Shown piece after piece: positions 35,801 to 45,542 of a stretch of DNA of 64,000 bases. Below the pieces are notes generated by a model. The model saw nothing but the letters and a program-made list of their open reading frames with translations, did no database searches and was not told the origin of the DNA. How positions within the stretch are numbered: position 1 is the stretch's first letter; each line of letters opens with the position of its first letter. The DNA is from Vibrio sp. Y2-5 (lineage in GTDB: Bacteria > Pseudomonadota > Gammaproteobacteria > Enterobacterales > Vibrionaceae), in assembly GCF_014596725.1 (NCBI RefSeq), contig NZ_JACVEG010000004.1, forward strand, positions 186,001-250,000. Reading direction: 5' to 3'. Position numbers and translations under genes: made by a program.

Positions 35801-36560
35801 TCGATACGGCAGTACGTGCAGTATCTATTTTGTGGTAAACATTATCTGTATGGAAACCAGACCGTTTTGCTTCTTGATTCAATGCCAAGTTGATATTTTT
35901 CAACAAAAATTCGCTATTCTTAAGCGCGGCAATACGAATATTCTCTGTCTCAAACCAATCCGGTATTTCTATACGACCAATGGTTTGAGTAGAAGAGTTC
36001 ACATACGCCAATAACGAGACATAACTGTCAAGAACTGCATCCGCCTGACCGGAATTAACCTGCTTGATAGCATCAGCAAAGTTCCACGCTTCATAAATAT
36101 TTGGCAAATTACGTGAAACCAATTTTTTGCAATAAATGGAACCTTTCACACACGCCCATTTCATTGAACTAGGTGAAACATGCATCAGATTTTTATTTCG
36201 ATACCAAATAGCAATCGAACTTTGATACAAGGTTTGACTATAAATATAGTTGGATGAGCTTGTATCAGATACGCCTATAGCTAAATCAACTTCTGTTTTA
36301 TCGATAGCGTTATGCAATGCTGAAATTGTCGGATAAACGATATATTCCACATCCAAATTGAGACTGTTAGCTAGGCTATTTACCGCGTCAGTCTCAATAT
36401 CATACGTAGGATCATGATATGCGAGATTGTCTAATGTACGAGAAAGCAATGCCACTCTAATCTGTTTTGGCATTGCGTTTGTACCACTCTGAGCTGACAG
36501 AGCGTAGGTATTAAACACTACTGAAATAACAGCAATAAATAATAGGAATAAACGGTTCAC
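32883..36560 (-). CDS. BvgS/EvgS-like hybrid sensor kinase with two PBPb domains
   Basis: 1225 residues. Signal/anchor 1-22; two tandem family 3 binding domains in the periplasm (about 32-250 and 262-480); membrane helix about 488-510; a PAS domain (about 530-650) containing Cys555, Cys556, Cys563 and Cys566; HisKA with His668 (SMSHELRTP); HATPase with NNLLSNAIKF, DTGVGM and GGTGLGLAI; receiver with Asp near 1045 (LITDCHMPVMDG); and HPt with His1166 (HRIKGGSGT). This is the full BvgS phosphorelay (HK-REC-HPt). The likely partners are the receiver proteins directly downstream. Ligand unknown. Confidence 0.93.
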   Translation of the reverse strand: MNRLFLLFIAVISVVFNTYALSAQSGTNAMPKQIRVALLSRTLDNLAYHDPTYDIETDAVNSLANSLNLDVEYIVYPTISALHNAIDKTEVDLAIGVSDTSSSNYIYSQTLYQSSIAIWYRNKNLMHVSPSSMKWACVKGSIYCKKLVSRNLPNIYEAWNFADAIKQVNSGQADAVLDSYVSLLAYVNSSTQTIGRIEIPDWFETENIRIAALKNSEFLLKNINLALNQEAKRSGFHTDNVYHKIDTARTAVSTDGNPTIRYSFWDDSYPLFYRDTSGEIAGFLPDLLKLIEIRTSMRFQYVPLPDDETPLGLLEQKKIDFVPAVVMDSHDLDWTAVSNPLASIKYYPISYKGLTYKEKAKEGVLFDDTPAYQSVKNRVFGESTITYVSIKQLMEDLRDGKLRQAYVREDILDYLVANDDDDRLVIKRNSYKEIDIAIMVREDGRQISDLIDGVASTINPKELHRLQNGYTQFNIVYGYDKNYVIVGLSILASIILLLVFIFYLWKKNFQLKVSLKEKEAQRTQNDLRFLQNIINGLPNQIFIHDASHKLLLSNCCGVESGKCKNCSLSQKERPDYKVIENGEELSRVLKVGETIQRDVDVQMCSAGLQTIDYFRTRISGSGSNEEFVLTVVHDVSAQKEQERALRAANETAQHAVQARERFLASMSHELRTPIAGMAGLLEMLKIRTDDEDTLMMINNIITSTRHLHLLVNDILDFSKLEAQQLELDLGECHLLREAGELLRVHCASAQKKGLKFEVNWQPTTVKVVKIDALRFSQIINNLLSNAIKFTDAGKIRVDVSLDENQVSLAVTDTGVGMSKDVIKGVFNPFFQADSTIARRFGGTGLGLAIVHNLVTVMGGKINIDSEPNIGTTVSFTIPHELVRTYEESLKVVCATYHGTDPLIANWINIWTSNSGSACSLENIDIYDEENFDERSCEFQHNIIIKKNLDVFRSSNGHCVYLNSTPFFPDLLFDAVVGNEKMPVSDEENMRSLLKGKVLVAEDNPINQLVFKQQLVELGVDVDIVDNGLIALELLQAKPKEYDILITDCHMPVMDGYELVNRVRLQPELNHITLIGCTAEDSRVANEKAANSGFDTMLYKPYGINRMYKLLAQYLSSDISDADIWLAKYDAGDAQVLSQVYVDTMESDLALLLENKGDRKLTKEIVHRIKGGSGTIGEITVQQSAMDLENGLLNSDGNIDQLFEHLVGNITTSIEQTKAWINNHVL

Positions 36561-36897
36561 AATTTACTCATACATATCAAAAATAGAATGTAAGAATAAA
36601 AAAACTGCGAGTAAAGTCAAATGACCTACAATTTAAACAACACAGTAAGATATTGTTATATAACGATTTTATTGGTTTTTGTAAGCGCTATCTGACTACA
36701 TTATCAGATGTAACCTAATCGCTGAGGCGCAATATATAGGAAGTAGGAATGAATATTCTTATAAACAATTACAATAATGTAGGAATAAAGTGTTACTTAA
36801 GACTAAGCCTCCTTTTTATTAATCCGAACAAACAATACTCAATTTCATTCGCTCAAAGAAAAATAATAAGGAGGCTATAATTAATTATTGCTGTAAC
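36561..36897. other. Intergenic region upstream of the hybrid kinase
   Basis: 337 bases between the kinase start and the GST stop, both on the minus strand. Holds a small inverted repeat ATCTGA-N8-TCAGAT (about 36689-36708), a possible operator, and a long-loop hairpin with nine-base arms AGCCTCCTT (36806-36814) and AAGGAGGCT (36868-36876) after the GST gene. The loop of about 53 bases makes a terminator role uncertain. No gene seen. Confidence 0.5.
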
Positions 36898-37509
36898 TTA
36901 CTGGAATGCTGGGCGTTGAGATAACTCATTAAACCAACGAGCGATATTTGGATACTGGTTTAAAACATCAATTTGTAGGGCTTTTTCCGCAAATCCTACA
37001 AATATAAAACCAGTAATATCTGCAATTGTTAATGCTTCAGTAACAATGAATGATTTATCTGTTAGCTGCTGCTCTAGTTGAGGTAGGAAGTTTTCTACAC
37101 GACGTTTACTTTCAATACCCCACTCTTCCACACACGTTTCGCGATCTTTATAAATACCTGAGATGTTTCTGAATGCTTGAAACCCCGTGTACAGACCTTG
37201 GAATTCCAGCACACGGTTCCACATTTCAACTTGCGCTGTTTCTAAATGTGTTTCACCGAAAAGGTTTTTCCTGTTGGGTGTAGCCTCATGGAAGTAACGA
37301 CAAATAGCAACGCTCTCACAAATAGTGACACCACCATCTAATTCCAACATAGGCACTTTGCCGTTGACGCTTTTTTGCTTGAAATCATCCACTAGGTTCT
37401 CGCCTTCACGCACATTGACTTGAACGCGTTCAACATCAACACCTAGCTCTTTGAGGAAAATGGAAACTCGGCGACAACTTGGAGTTGGGGCAAATTCGTA
37501 TAGTTTCAT
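36898..37509 (-). CDS. Glutathione S-transferase
   Basis: 203 residues. Thioredoxin-like N-terminal domain (MKLYEFAPTPSCRRVSIFLKEL; the Ser-Cys pair is at the usual catalytic position, and VPMLELDGGVTICESVAI is the glutathione-binding segment) and an all-helical C-terminal domain with ITDITGFIF-like motif (LTIADITGFIFVGF). Conjugates glutathione to electrophiles or reduces disulfides. It is divergent from a TetR gene with a shared operator, so it is probably induced by a toxic compound. AAGGA precedes the ATG. Confidence 0.88.
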   Translation of the reverse strand: MKLYEFAPTPSCRRVSIFLKELGVDVERVQVNVREGENLVDDFKQKSVNGKVPMLELDGGVTICESVAICRYFHEATPNRKNLFGETHLETAQVEMWNRVLEFQGLYTGFQAFRNISGIYKDRETCVEEWGIESKRRVENFLPQLEQQLTDKSFIVTEALTIADITGFIFVGFAEKALQIDVLNQYPNIARWFNELSQRPAFQ

Positions 37510-37535
37510 TGTTGTTCCTTGTATTTTGGCTTTAA

Positions 37536-37580
37536 CTAACCGATCGTTTAGGTTAGACTTTATTCGTTTTCTAAACGATC
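37536..37580. promoter_or_regulatory. Palindromic operators between GST and TetR genes
   Basis: A 21-base palindrome with arms CTAACC and GGTTAG at 37536-37556, and the 10-mer GATCGTTTAG (37542-37551) repeated inverted as CTAAACGATC at 37571-37580. The two copies occupy the 107-base divergent promoter region, which is the expected layout for TetR autorepression and control of the GST gene. Confidence 0.6.
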
Positions 37581-37616
37581 AGTCAAGAATTAATTATTGC
37601 AGGTGAGAGCAGCGAT

Positions 37617-38192
37617 ATGGCGAGAAAAAGTAACTTTGATAGAGATGAAAAGCTTGTTCAAGCGATGGAACTCTTCTGGCAGAAAGGCTACGCCAATACT
37701 CCGATCTCTGAACTGATTGATACATTACAAATCAACCGTTTTAGCCTTTATAACACTTTCGGCGATAAGCAAAACCTGTATTACCAAGCATTGGAGAAAT
37801 ACCTATCAAGCATTTCTATTCCCACGCTGTCGTCATTGGAAAATCAGGATGCTTCACTCGAGGAACTGGAACAATTTCTTAAGCAATTTGCAGAATTGCA
37901 AAGGCTGAACAACCGCGGTTGTTTTATGCAAAACGCCCTTGTGGAACATGCAGGAACTGATGATACCGTATTACAGAAAGGCCATTTTTTGTTCGACCAT
38001 TTGATAGAGATTATTTCGAGAGCAGTTAGCAATGCTCAACGCCAGAGTAAGCTGCGTGCATCTCACAACCCGCAAGCGTTAGCTCAGCTTATCTTAACGC
38101 AGATGCAAGGCATGCGAGTGCTCGGTAAAGCGAAACGCAATGAAGATTTAGAGACGGCTTTGAACACTTTACTTATGTTGATCAAAGCATGA
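37617..38192 (+). CDS. TetR/AcrR-family repressor
   Basis: 191 residues. Helix-turn-helix at about 25-50: GYANTPISELIDTLQINRFSLYNTFGDKQNLY, a typical TetR recognition region. The C-terminal part is a helical ligand-binding domain with CFMQNALVEHAG. It probably represses itself and the divergent GST gene through the palindromes at 37536-37580; the inducer is not known. Its stop is 8 bases from the convergent end of yejF. Confidence 0.87.
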   Translation: MARKSNFDRDEKLVQAMELFWQKGYANTPISELIDTLQINRFSLYNTFGDKQNLYYQALEKYLSSISIPTLSSLENQDASLEELEQFLKQFAELQRLNNRGCFMQNALVEHAGTDDTVLQKGHFLFDHLIEIISRAVSNAQRQSKLRASHNPQALAQLILTQMQGMRVLGKAKRNEDLETALNTLLMLIKA

Positions 38193-38199
38193 CGAAAAA

Positions 38200-39810
38200 T
38201 TAAAACGTAGACAGGTTCACCAACTCCTGAGTATACGGATGCGTAGGCTTATTAAACAAAGCTTGGGTTTCCCCTTGCTCAACGATTTCACCTTGCTTCA
38301 TCACGATGGTGTAATGACACAGAGACTTCACTACGTTTAAATCGTGACTAATAAACAGATAGGTTAAACCATATTTTTCCTGAAGCGATTTAAGCAAATC
38401 AAGCACCTGCGCCTGAACCGTGCGATCTAACGAGGACGTTGGCTCATCAAGCAATATGAACTCAGGCTTTAAAACCAACGCCCTTGCAATCGCAATACGC
38501 TGACGTTGTCCGCCGGAAAACTCATTTGGGTAACGATGGCGAGTTTCAGGGTCGAGATCGACCTCTTTCATTACTTCACAAATGAGCTGATCGATGGTTT
38601 GCTCGTCATGTTCAAAATGCACTCTAAGCCCTTCGCCAATCACTTGAGCGACTGACATACGAGGGTTTAACGCCGAAAAGGGATCTTGGAAAACCACCTG
38701 CATTCGGCTTCGATAAGGCAACATGCTTTTTCTGTCTAGCCCTTGCAGCTCGTTTCCTTGGTAGCGAATAGAACCTTCGGAATCCACCAGTTTTAGTATC
38801 GCCATACCAGTGGTTGATTTACCCGATCCACTTTCGCCCACTAAGCCAATAGAATGTCCTTTTTTCAGGTCAAATTTCATATCAGTAACCGCTTTGATAT
38901 GCGCAATGGTTTTTCTTAGCAGCCCACCTCGAATTGGGAACCACACTCTTAATTGTTCAGTCGACAGTAAACTTGGGCTGTTTAAGTCGACGTTAACGGG
39001 CACACCACGAGGATCAGATTCGATTAATAGCTTGGTATATGGATGCTTTGGTGAGGAGAAAAGTGTCTTGCACGCTTCTATTTCCACCAGCTTACCGTGC
39101 TGCATAACCGCAACGCGATCTGCAATCCGTCTGACAATACTTAAGTCATGAGTAATGAACAGCATCGCCATTCCCAACTCTTGTTGTAACTCCTTCAGCA
39201 AATCGAGTATCTGCGCCTGCACAGAAACATCAAGTGCAGTTGTCGGCTCATCGGCAATTAATAACTCAGGCTCGTTAATCAACGCCATCGCTATCATTAC
39301 TCTTTGGCGTTCACCACCAGAAAGCTCATGAGGATAAGCATTGATTTTTTGTTCGGGATGACGAATACCAACTTTAGCTAACCAGCCTACTGCCTGCTCT
39401 TCGGCTTTTTTCTGCCTGACTCCACGATGAATGGCCAGTGTTTCCACCAACTGTTTGCCAATTTTATGCAGAGGATTCAACGAGACCATAGGCTCTTGGA
39501 ATATCATACCAATGCGTCCACCTCGAATGCCTCTCAGTTGGCGCTCTGAACAGCTAAGCGTATCTAACCCTGAAAACTGGATATTACCCTCAAGATAGTG
39601 AGCAGAGCCCTTCGGTAACAACTTTAAAATTGCATTGGCGGTGACCGATTTCCCAGAGCCACTCTCTCCCACCAGCGCGAGTGTTTCCCCTTTGTTGATG
39701 GAGAAAGAAACTTGCTCTGTTACTTTATCAATAGCGTCTCCACGGCCAAACCCCACAGAAAGGTTTTCGATTTTAAGCAGGCTTTCGATTTTTAACGAAT
39801 GTTCGCTCAT
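38200..39810 (-). CDS. yejF: Peptide ABC transporter ATPase YejF (two ATPase domains)
   Basis: 536 residues with two complete ABC domains: Walker A GESGSGKSVT near residue 52 and GESGSGKSTT near 330, two LSGGERQRV/FSGGQRQRI signatures, and two Walker B motifs (LLIADEPTTALD; FILLDEPTSSLD). The fused architecture, last in a yejA-B-E-F operon, identifies YejF. The system imports oligopeptides and, in enterobacteria, peptide-nucleotide antibiotics such as microcin C. The gene starts at the base next to the yejE stop. Confidence 0.93.
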   Translation of the reverse strand: MSEHSLKIESLLKIENLSVGFGRGDAIDKVTEQVSFSINKGETLALVGESGSGKSVTANAILKLLPKGSAHYLEGNIQFSGLDTLSCSERQLRGIRGGRIGMIFQEPMVSLNPLHKIGKQLVETLAIHRGVRQKKAEEQAVGWLAKVGIRHPEQKINAYPHELSGGERQRVMIAMALINEPELLIADEPTTALDVSVQAQILDLLKELQQELGMAMLFITHDLSIVRRIADRVAVMQHGKLVEIEACKTLFSSPKHPYTKLLIESDPRGVPVNVDLNSPSLLSTEQLRVWFPIRGGLLRKTIAHIKAVTDMKFDLKKGHSIGLVGESGSGKSTTGMAILKLVDSEGSIRYQGNELQGLDRKSMLPYRSRMQVVFQDPFSALNPRMSVAQVIGEGLRVHFEHDEQTIDQLICEVMKEVDLDPETRHRYPNEFSGGQRQRIAIARALVLKPEFILLDEPTSSLDRTVQAQVLDLLKSLQEKYGLTYLFISHDLNVVKSLCHYTIVMKQGEIVEQGETQALFNKPTHPYTQELVNLSTF

Positions 39811-40872
39811 CTATCCTCTCCTTTGCATATTTGGGTCAAAGGCATCACGCACTGCTTCGCCAACGAAAACGAGTAACGTCAGCATCATAGAAAGCACGAC
39901 AAACGCAGAAATACCGAGCCAAGGAGCTTGTAGATTCGCTTTCCCCTGCGCAAGCAATTCACCCAATGAAGGCGAACCCGCAGGAAGACCAAAGCCTAAG
40001 AAATCTAAAGAAGTTAATGTCGTCACTGAGCCAGAAAGAATAAACGGCATCATAGTCAGTGAGGCCACCATAGCGTTTGGCAACATATGGCGCAGCATAA
40101 TGCGCGAATCACTCACTCCCATCGCTTGCGCCGCACGGACATAATCGAAATTTCGGCAACGCAAAAACTCTGCCCGAACAACACCGACCAAACTCATCCA
40201 GCTAAACAGCACCATGATTCCCAGTAACCACCAAAAATTCGGTTCCACAAAGCTCGATAGAATGATCAACAAAAACAGGGTTGGCAGACCAGACCACACT
40301 TCAATAAAACGCTGCCCCAGCAGGTCTAGCCAGCCACCGTAATACCCTTGAGTTGCACCAACAATCACCCCAACAAACGAAGAGACTACTGTTAATACAA
40401 ATCCAAACAAAACGGAAATACGAAAGCCATAAATGATCCGTGCCAGTACGTCTCGTCCTTTGTCATCTGTGCCTAACCAGTTCACAGCATCAGGTGCAGA
40501 CGGCACCGAACCTTGAATGTTGAAGTTAATCGTGTCGTAACTAAAGCGGATCACAGGCCAAATGATGTAGCCTTTCTCTTCAATCAATTCGATGACGTAC
40601 GGGTCGGTATAGTCCGCTTCGGTTTCAAACTCGCCGCCGAAACGCGTCTCAGAATAGGCGTTCGTTACAGGGAAGAACCACTGATTATCGTAGGAAATAA
40701 ACAGCGGCTTGTCGTTGGCAATCACTTCTGCGAATAAGCTGACAATAAACAAAAGTGAAAACAGCCACAATGACCAGAAACCACGGCGATTGGCTTTAAA
40801 TCTTTGCCAACGCGCGACGGTAAGCGGATTTGCTGTTGCGTTTTTTCGTAGCGCCCCATTTTTTACTACCAC
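39811..40872 (-). CDS. yejE: Peptide ABC transporter permease YejE
   Basis: 353 residues. Basic N-terminus (RWQRFKANRRGFWSLW), a first helix near 32-50, a long periplasmic insertion (about 55-135) characteristic of YejE, then the permease core with the loop VRAAQAMGVSDSRIMLRHMLPNA near 242. Forms the channel with YejB. Its start lies 2 bases after the yejB stop. Confidence 0.93.
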   Translation of the reverse strand: MVVKNGALRKNATANPLTVARWQRFKANRRGFWSLWLFSLLFIVSLFAEVIANDKPLFISYDNQWFFPVTNAYSETRFGGEFETEADYTDPYVIELIEEKGYIIWPVIRFSYDTINFNIQGSVPSAPDAVNWLGTDDKGRDVLARIIYGFRISVLFGFVLTVVSSFVGVIVGATQGYYGGWLDLLGQRFIEVWSGLPTLFLLIILSSFVEPNFWWLLGIMVLFSWMSLVGVVRAEFLRCRNFDYVRAAQAMGVSDSRIMLRHMLPNAMVASLTMMPFILSGSVTTLTSLDFLGFGLPAGSPSLGELLAQGKANLQAPWLGISAFVVLSMMLTLLVFVGEAVRDAFDPNMQRRG

Positions 40873-40874
40873 AA

Positions 40875-41963
40875 TCAGCGCGCCTCAAAATCAATACGCG
40901 GATCAACCCATGTATAAGTTAAATCCGAAATAATACCGAGCAATAGCCCAAGCAGAGTCATGATATACAGTGAACTAAATACCACCGGATAATCCCTTTG
41001 AATGGTAGATTCAAACCCCAATAAGCCAATCCCTTCCAGAGAAAACATCACTTCAATCAACATCGAACCCGTAAAGAAAATGCTGATAAAAGCGCTGGGA
41101 AATCCCGCAATGATGATCAGCATGGCGTTACGGAATACATGCTTATACAGAATACTGCCCTCATCCAGCCCTTTTGCACGAGCGGTTACGACATACTGTT
41201 TGTTGATTTCATCCAGAAACGAGTTCTTGGTTAACATGCTCAATGTTGCGAATCCACCAATCACCATAGCGCACGTAGGTAACGCGAGATGCCAGAAATA
41301 ATCGATGATCTGCTGGTACCAATTGAGACTGTCGAAATTATCCGAAATCAGTCCGCGCAAAGGGAACCAACTAAAGTAGTTACCACTGGCGAATAAGATG
41401 ATCAAAATGATAGCGAACAAAAAACCGGGAATGGCATAGCCGACAATCACCAACGCGCTCGACCAGATATCAAAGCGGGACCCATGATGTATCGCCTTCA
41501 TAATTCCCAGCGGGATGGAAATCAGGTAGATGATCAAGGTGCTCCATAATCCCAGAGATATGGAGACAGGCAGACGATCGACAATCAAATCAATCACGTT
41601 ACCGCCACGGAACAGGCTTTCTCCAAAGTTAAACGTGACGTAGTTCTTCAGCATATCGAAATAACGTACGTGTAAAGGTTTATCAAACCCAAACTGACGC
41701 TTTATCGCTTCCACTACCTCAGGGTCCAAACCGCGAGAGCCTTTGTATCCACCGCCATTGCTGTTGTCTGTACTCGACAAATCAACTTCCTGACCACCAC
41801 CGGAAAAACGCTCCATTACACCGGATGTTTGTCCTTCTAACTGAGCGATAGCTTGCTCTACAGGCCCTCCCGGTGCAATTTGGATGATAAAAAAGTTGAT
41901 AGTGATGATTGCCCACAAGGTGGGAATAACCAATAACAGACGACGAAAAATATAGGCAGCCAT
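40875..41963 (-). CDS. yejB: Peptide ABC transporter permease YejB
   Basis: 362 residues, DppB-like. N-terminal helix [39 protein letters not shown], then [18 protein letters not shown], and the loop [23 protein letters not shown] near 262. An insertion rich in Gly and Ser (about 53-78) is typical of YejB. Lies 8 bases after yejA. Confidence 0.93.
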   Translation of the reverse strand: MAAYIFRRLLLVIPTLWAIITINFFIIQIAPGGPVEQAIAQLEGQTSGVMERFSGGGQEVDLSSTDNSNGGGYKGSRGLDPEVVEAIKRQFGFDKPLHVRYFDMLKNYVTFNFGESLFRGGNVIDLIVDRLPVSISLGLWSTLIIYLISIPLGIMKAIHHGSRFDIWSSALVIVGYAIPGFLFAIILIILFASGNYFSWFPLRGLISDNFDSLNWYQQIIDYFWHLALPTCAMVIGGFATLSMLTKNSFLDEINKQYVVTARAKGLDEGSILYKHVFRNAMLIIIAGFPSAFISIFFTGSMLIEVMFSLEGIGLLGFESTIQRDYPVVFSSLYIMTLLGLLLGIISDLTYTWVDPRIDFEAR

Positions 41964-41971
41964 ATAACCTC

Positions 41972-43789
41972 TTATCGACGTTTTTCAGGCAGTTTTTCGG
42001 CTTTCTCTTTCGAGATCCACCAAGTGTCTAAGCCCAAATCGTATTTCGGCATCACACTTGGTCGCTCAAACTTATCCCACATCGCTACACGATAAAGGCT
42101 CGAATGCCACTGAGGAATGATGTAGAAGTTCCACTGTAAAATTCGGTCAAGTGCACGCCCCAAACTTAACAGCTTTTTCGGTTGCTCCTGATTTTTTGAA
42201 ATCTGAAACGTCAGATCATCAATGACAGGATCCATCACTCCAGCAGTATTGTAAGTTGAATCTATGTAGTTTGAGTTCCATACAATCATCAAGTTAGAGC
42301 TTGGGTATGGGTTAGCAAAGTAAGATGAGGAGACCATATCGAAATCGCGGTCACGTAGTCGCTTAATATATTGCGTGTTATCAACGGTGCGAATTTTCAT
42401 CTCAATCCCCATCAGTTTGAGATTTTTTTGCAACGGTATCGCTATGCGCTCAGTGGTCGGGTTGTAGATAAGCAGTTCAAACGTCATTGGCTCACCGGTT
42501 TTAGCGTTAACCATCACTTTATCTTTCAGTTTCCAACCTGCGCTTTTTAATAACGCAAAAGCCGCTCTCATTTGCGAGCGAATACGACCACTGCCGTCTG
42601 TTACTGGCGGTTGGTACTCTTCCGTAAATACTCGTGGCGGAATTGCTTGTTTTATCGGATTAAGAATGGCTAACTCTTCCGCGCTAGGCAAACCTTTCGC
42701 TTCATAGTCTGTGTTTTGAAAATAGCTGCGAGTGCGTGAATATTGGCTATAGAACATGTTCTTATTCATCCACTCAAAATCCATCGCGTAGTTTAATGCT
42801 TCTCGCACTCGTACATCTTGGAAAATGGGACGTTGGGTGTTAAACACAAAACCTTGCGTACTGGCTGGTGCATTGTGTTCAATTTCTTCTTTCTTGATAA
42901 AGCCATTATCAAAGTTAACGCCAGTGTAAGATGTCGCCCAGAACTTAGCTTGGCTCTCTTGGCGTAAGTCGAACTCTCCCGCCTTAAACGCCTCCAGCAT
43001 GACAGTATCATCGCGATAATAATCGTATTGGACTTGTTTGAAATTATTGCGTCCAACATTGACGGGAAGATCTTTAGCCCAGTAGTTTTCATCCAGCTGA
43101 TAGGTCACACTCTGACCCATTTTGTAGTCTGATATTTTGTAAGGGCCGCTACCTACTGGTGGCTCATTTAAAGGCTCTGCGAAGTTTTTGTCTTTCCAGA
43201 AATGTTCGGGCAACACTCGGGTTCCCTGAGCAAAGCTAAACAACTTTTCTCTATTGGGTTCCGACATGTCAATACGCACGGTCAGTGGTGCTATCGCCTT
43301 AACGGATTTGATCTCTTTGTAATAGACGCGGTACTGAGGTACGCCCTCAGTCATGAACTTGTTAAAGGTAAATTCCACATCGGCTGCGGTGATTGGCTCA
43401 CCATCCTGAAAACGAGCTTTAGGATTAATGTCTAATTCAAGCCAGGTGTAATCATCGGAATAGCGCACTTTTTCAGTGATAAGGGGGTAATAGGAGTCAA
43501 TTTCATCGGTTGGTGAATACATTAAAGAGTCATAAAGCTCACCGGTATAGATTGCAGGAACACCACGCGAAGCATAACGGTTAAAATTATCGTAAGTACC
43601 GACCTGTCCGTAAGTGATTTTGCCGTACTTGGGAGCATCAGGATTGACGTAATCAAAATGAGTAAAGTCTTGCGGATACTTTGCTTCACCAAAGCCAACC
43701 AAACTGGTGGTTTCAATAACTTCCGCCAAAGAAAAGTGGCTAATTGCAGTAAGCACAATCCCTAAAACAAGTGGTTTGGCATTTCCCAT
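41972..43789 (-). CDS. yejA: Peptide-binding protein YejA
   Basis: 605 residues from ATG 43789 ([10 protein letters not shown]), chosen because AGAAGGA lies about 8 bases before it; a TTG 24 bases upstream would overlap that ribosome site. Signal peptide to about residue 22 (cut after SLA). Family 5 binding protein with [20 protein letters not shown] and the [18 protein letters not shown] segment. Captures peptides for YejBEF. First gene of the operon. Confidence 0.93.
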   Translation of the reverse strand: MGNAKPLVLGIVLTAISHFSLAEVIETTSLVGFGEAKYPQDFTHFDYVNPDAPKYGKITYGQVGTYDNFNRYASRGVPAIYTGELYDSLMYSPTDEIDSYYPLITEKVRYSDDYTWLELDINPKARFQDGEPITAADVEFTFNKFMTEGVPQYRVYYKEIKSVKAIAPLTVRIDMSEPNREKLFSFAQGTRVLPEHFWKDKNFAEPLNEPPVGSGPYKISDYKMGQSVTYQLDENYWAKDLPVNVGRNNFKQVQYDYYRDDTVMLEAFKAGEFDLRQESQAKFWATSYTGVNFDNGFIKKEEIEHNAPASTQGFVFNTQRPIFQDVRVREALNYAMDFEWMNKNMFYSQYSRTRSYFQNTDYEAKGLPSAEELAILNPIKQAIPPRVFTEEYQPPVTDGSGRIRSQMRAAFALLKSAGWKLKDKVMVNAKTGEPMTFELLIYNPTTERIAIPLQKNLKLMGIEMKIRTVDNTQYIKRLRDRDFDMVSSSYFANPYPSSNLMIVWNSNYIDSTYNTAGVMDPVIDDLTFQISKNQEQPKKLLSLGRALDRILQWNFYIIPQWHSSLYRVAMWDKFERPSVMPKYDLGLDTWWISKEKAEKLPEKRR

Positions 43790-44002
43790 TCCGCGAATCC
43801 TTCTATTTATCAAAATGACACTGAGTTAACCATCGGCATATACATAGCTCATATCGAGATAATGCAGGATATTATTAATAATTCAGTCACTTGGATAAGT
43901 ATAGAGAAGTTTCCACAGAACGAAACCGCCAAACCGTCAGCAAATTGCAACAAATCTACATTTCAGCGGTTTCTTATGTTCATGTCTCACGCTTTAGAGA
44001 TT

Positions 44003-44521
44003 TCAGAGCATTTCTTGAGCAATCAAACGCAGCAAATAGGTTTCACGCTCGATACTCATTCCCTTTTTCGAGCTTTCTAGAATGGTTTTTTCGTTGTGAG
44101 CTATCGCTTGGTGAATATTAATCCAACGTGGCTCCATGCCATTGCGTATTTCGTAGTCTTCAAATTTGGTATCGCCAAGTTCACGATCAATCTTGCAGGT
44201 GTAGCAATACGAGATCATATGCATCACGTCAAAATCGTTTTTGTACCAAGGACGAAACTCCTCGTAGATACCATAAGGCTTAATGGAATGGATATTCTTC
44301 GCCCCGGTTTCCTCTTCCAGTTCACGTACCAAACCCGCAAGCACATCTTCCCCGTCATCTAAGCCACCACCGGGTAGAGTGTAATCATGATATCGCTCGG
44401 TATAGAGCATCAAAATATCCTCACCATCAACCACAATCGCTCTTGTCGCTTTGCGTTGCAGAACTGTGTATTGGCTTAATCGTTCAACATCTGGATGAAC
44501 GGCAGTTTGTAAATGTCTCAT
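44003..44521 (-). CDS. Nudix hydrolase
   Basis: 172 residues. Perfect Nudix box GGLDDGEDVLAGLVRELEEE followed by TGA, near residues 51-73, with the preceding RATRAIVVDGEDILMLYTERY strand. Hydrolyses a nucleoside diphosphate derivative; the substrate is not deducible. Lies downstream of the DHH gene but separated by a terminator. Confidence 0.87.
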   Translation of the reverse strand: MRHLQTAVHPDVERLSQYTVLQRKATRAIVVDGEDILMLYTERYHDYTLPGGGLDDGEDVLAGLVRELEEETGAKNIHSIKPYGIYEEFRPWYKNDFDVMHMISYCYTCKIDRELGDTKFEDYEIRNGMEPRWINIHQAIAHNEKTILESSKKGMSIERETYLLRLIAQEML

Positions 44522-44560
44522 GGTTGTTCCCTTAATTTTCTCGGCGCGAATTCTAACATA

Positions 44561-44584
44561 AAAAAGCCCCGTTAAACGGGGCTT
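44561..44584 (-). terminator. Terminator between DHH and Nudix genes
   Basis: Arms AAGCCCCG (44564-44571) and CGGGGCTT (44577-44584), loop TTAAA, followed on the minus strand by a T-run. Stops the DHH transcript before the Nudix gene. Confidence 0.88.
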
Positions 44585-44609
44585 GAGTCATTTGGAACAA
44601 TCCATGAAT

Positions 44610-45542
44610 TCAACCTTCTGCGGTGATTCGTTTAATCAACTCTTGCTCAACTTTCGAAGCGAGTTCAACATCAATTTGACAAGTCCCCGCGGCATGATGG
44701 CCACCGCCTCCATATTCAAGCATCAGTTCACCCACATTGGTTTTCGAACTGCGGTCAAAAATAGATTTCCCCGTGGCAAACACGATGTTCTGCTTTTGAA
44801 ATCCCCACATTTTATGAATTGAAATATTGCACTGTGGGTAAAGGGCATAAATGATAAAACGGTTACCTGCGTAAATCACTTCTTCACCAGTGAGATCCAG
44901 CACCACCAAATTCTTATATACGGTGCCGCACTTCATCACCTGCTCTTTAAACTTGTTTTCGTGCTCTCGATACAACTCTATCCGCTCTTTAACATCAGGC
45001 AGATCGAGAATTTGATCTATGGTGTGATTACCACAGTAATCGATCAGATCCATCATCAAGTTGTAGTTTGAAATCCTAAAGTCGCGAAAGCGCCCTAAAC
45101 CCGTTCTTGCGTCCATCAAAAAGTTAAGCAGGTTCCAACCCGTAGAATCCAGTACTTCATCACGTGTGAACTGTGCTGAATCACCTTTGTCCACCGCTGC
45201 CATCATTTCAAGCCATGCTTCCGGAAACACATCCAGACCACCGTAATAGTCCCATACCACTCTCGCAGCAGACGGTGCATTAGGGTCGATAACATGGTTA
45301 AGTCTTGGTTCAGTATTGCGAATGGTTTCAGAAAGGTGATGGTCAAATATCAGGAAGGCGTTTTCAACATAAGGTAAGTTGGTGGTGATATCGTGCTCTG
45401 TGATTGAGATTTTTCCATCTTGCATATCTTTCGGATGCACAAACTTAATGTCATTAATCAAATTAAGTTTTTTTAGCAACACTGCGCAAACTAATCCGTC
45501 AAAGTCACTTCGGGTGACAAGCCGATATTTGTTCTCCGCCAT
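44610..45542 (-). CDS. DHH-family phosphoesterase
   Basis: 310 residues. N-terminal DHH domain with SDFDGLVCAVLLKKL (first metal site), and FDHHLSETI near residue 87 (the DHH motif). C-terminal DHHA1 domain ends with YGGGGHHAAGTCQI, the substrate-binding GGGH signature. The family includes RecJ, NrnA, exopolyphosphatases and c-di-AMP phosphodiesterases. This one lacks other domains and is best called a nucleic acid, short nucleotide or pyrophosphate phosphoesterase of unknown target. AGGGGA precedes the ATG. Confidence 0.85.
   Translation of the reverse strand: MAENKYRLVTRSDFDGLVCAVLLKKLNLINDIKFVHPKDMQDGKISITEHDITTNLPYVENAFLIFDHHLSETIRNTEPRLNHVIDPNAPSAARVVWDYYGGLDVFPEAWLEMMAAVDKGDSAQFTRDEVLDSTGWNLLNFLMDARTGLGRFRDFRISNYNLMMDLIDYCGNHTIDQILDLPDVKERIELYREHENKFKEQVMKCGTVYKNLVVLDLTGEEVIYAGNRFIIYALYPQCNISIHKMWGFQKQNIVFATGKSIFDRSSKTNVGELMLEYGGGGHHAAGTCQIDVELASKVEQELIKRITAEG

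Noticed and set aside
36806..36876. Strong Shine-Dalgarno-like AAGGAGG on the plus strand at 36868
   Set aside because: No plus-strand reading frame follows; the sequence is one arm of a long-loop inverted repeat after the GST gene.
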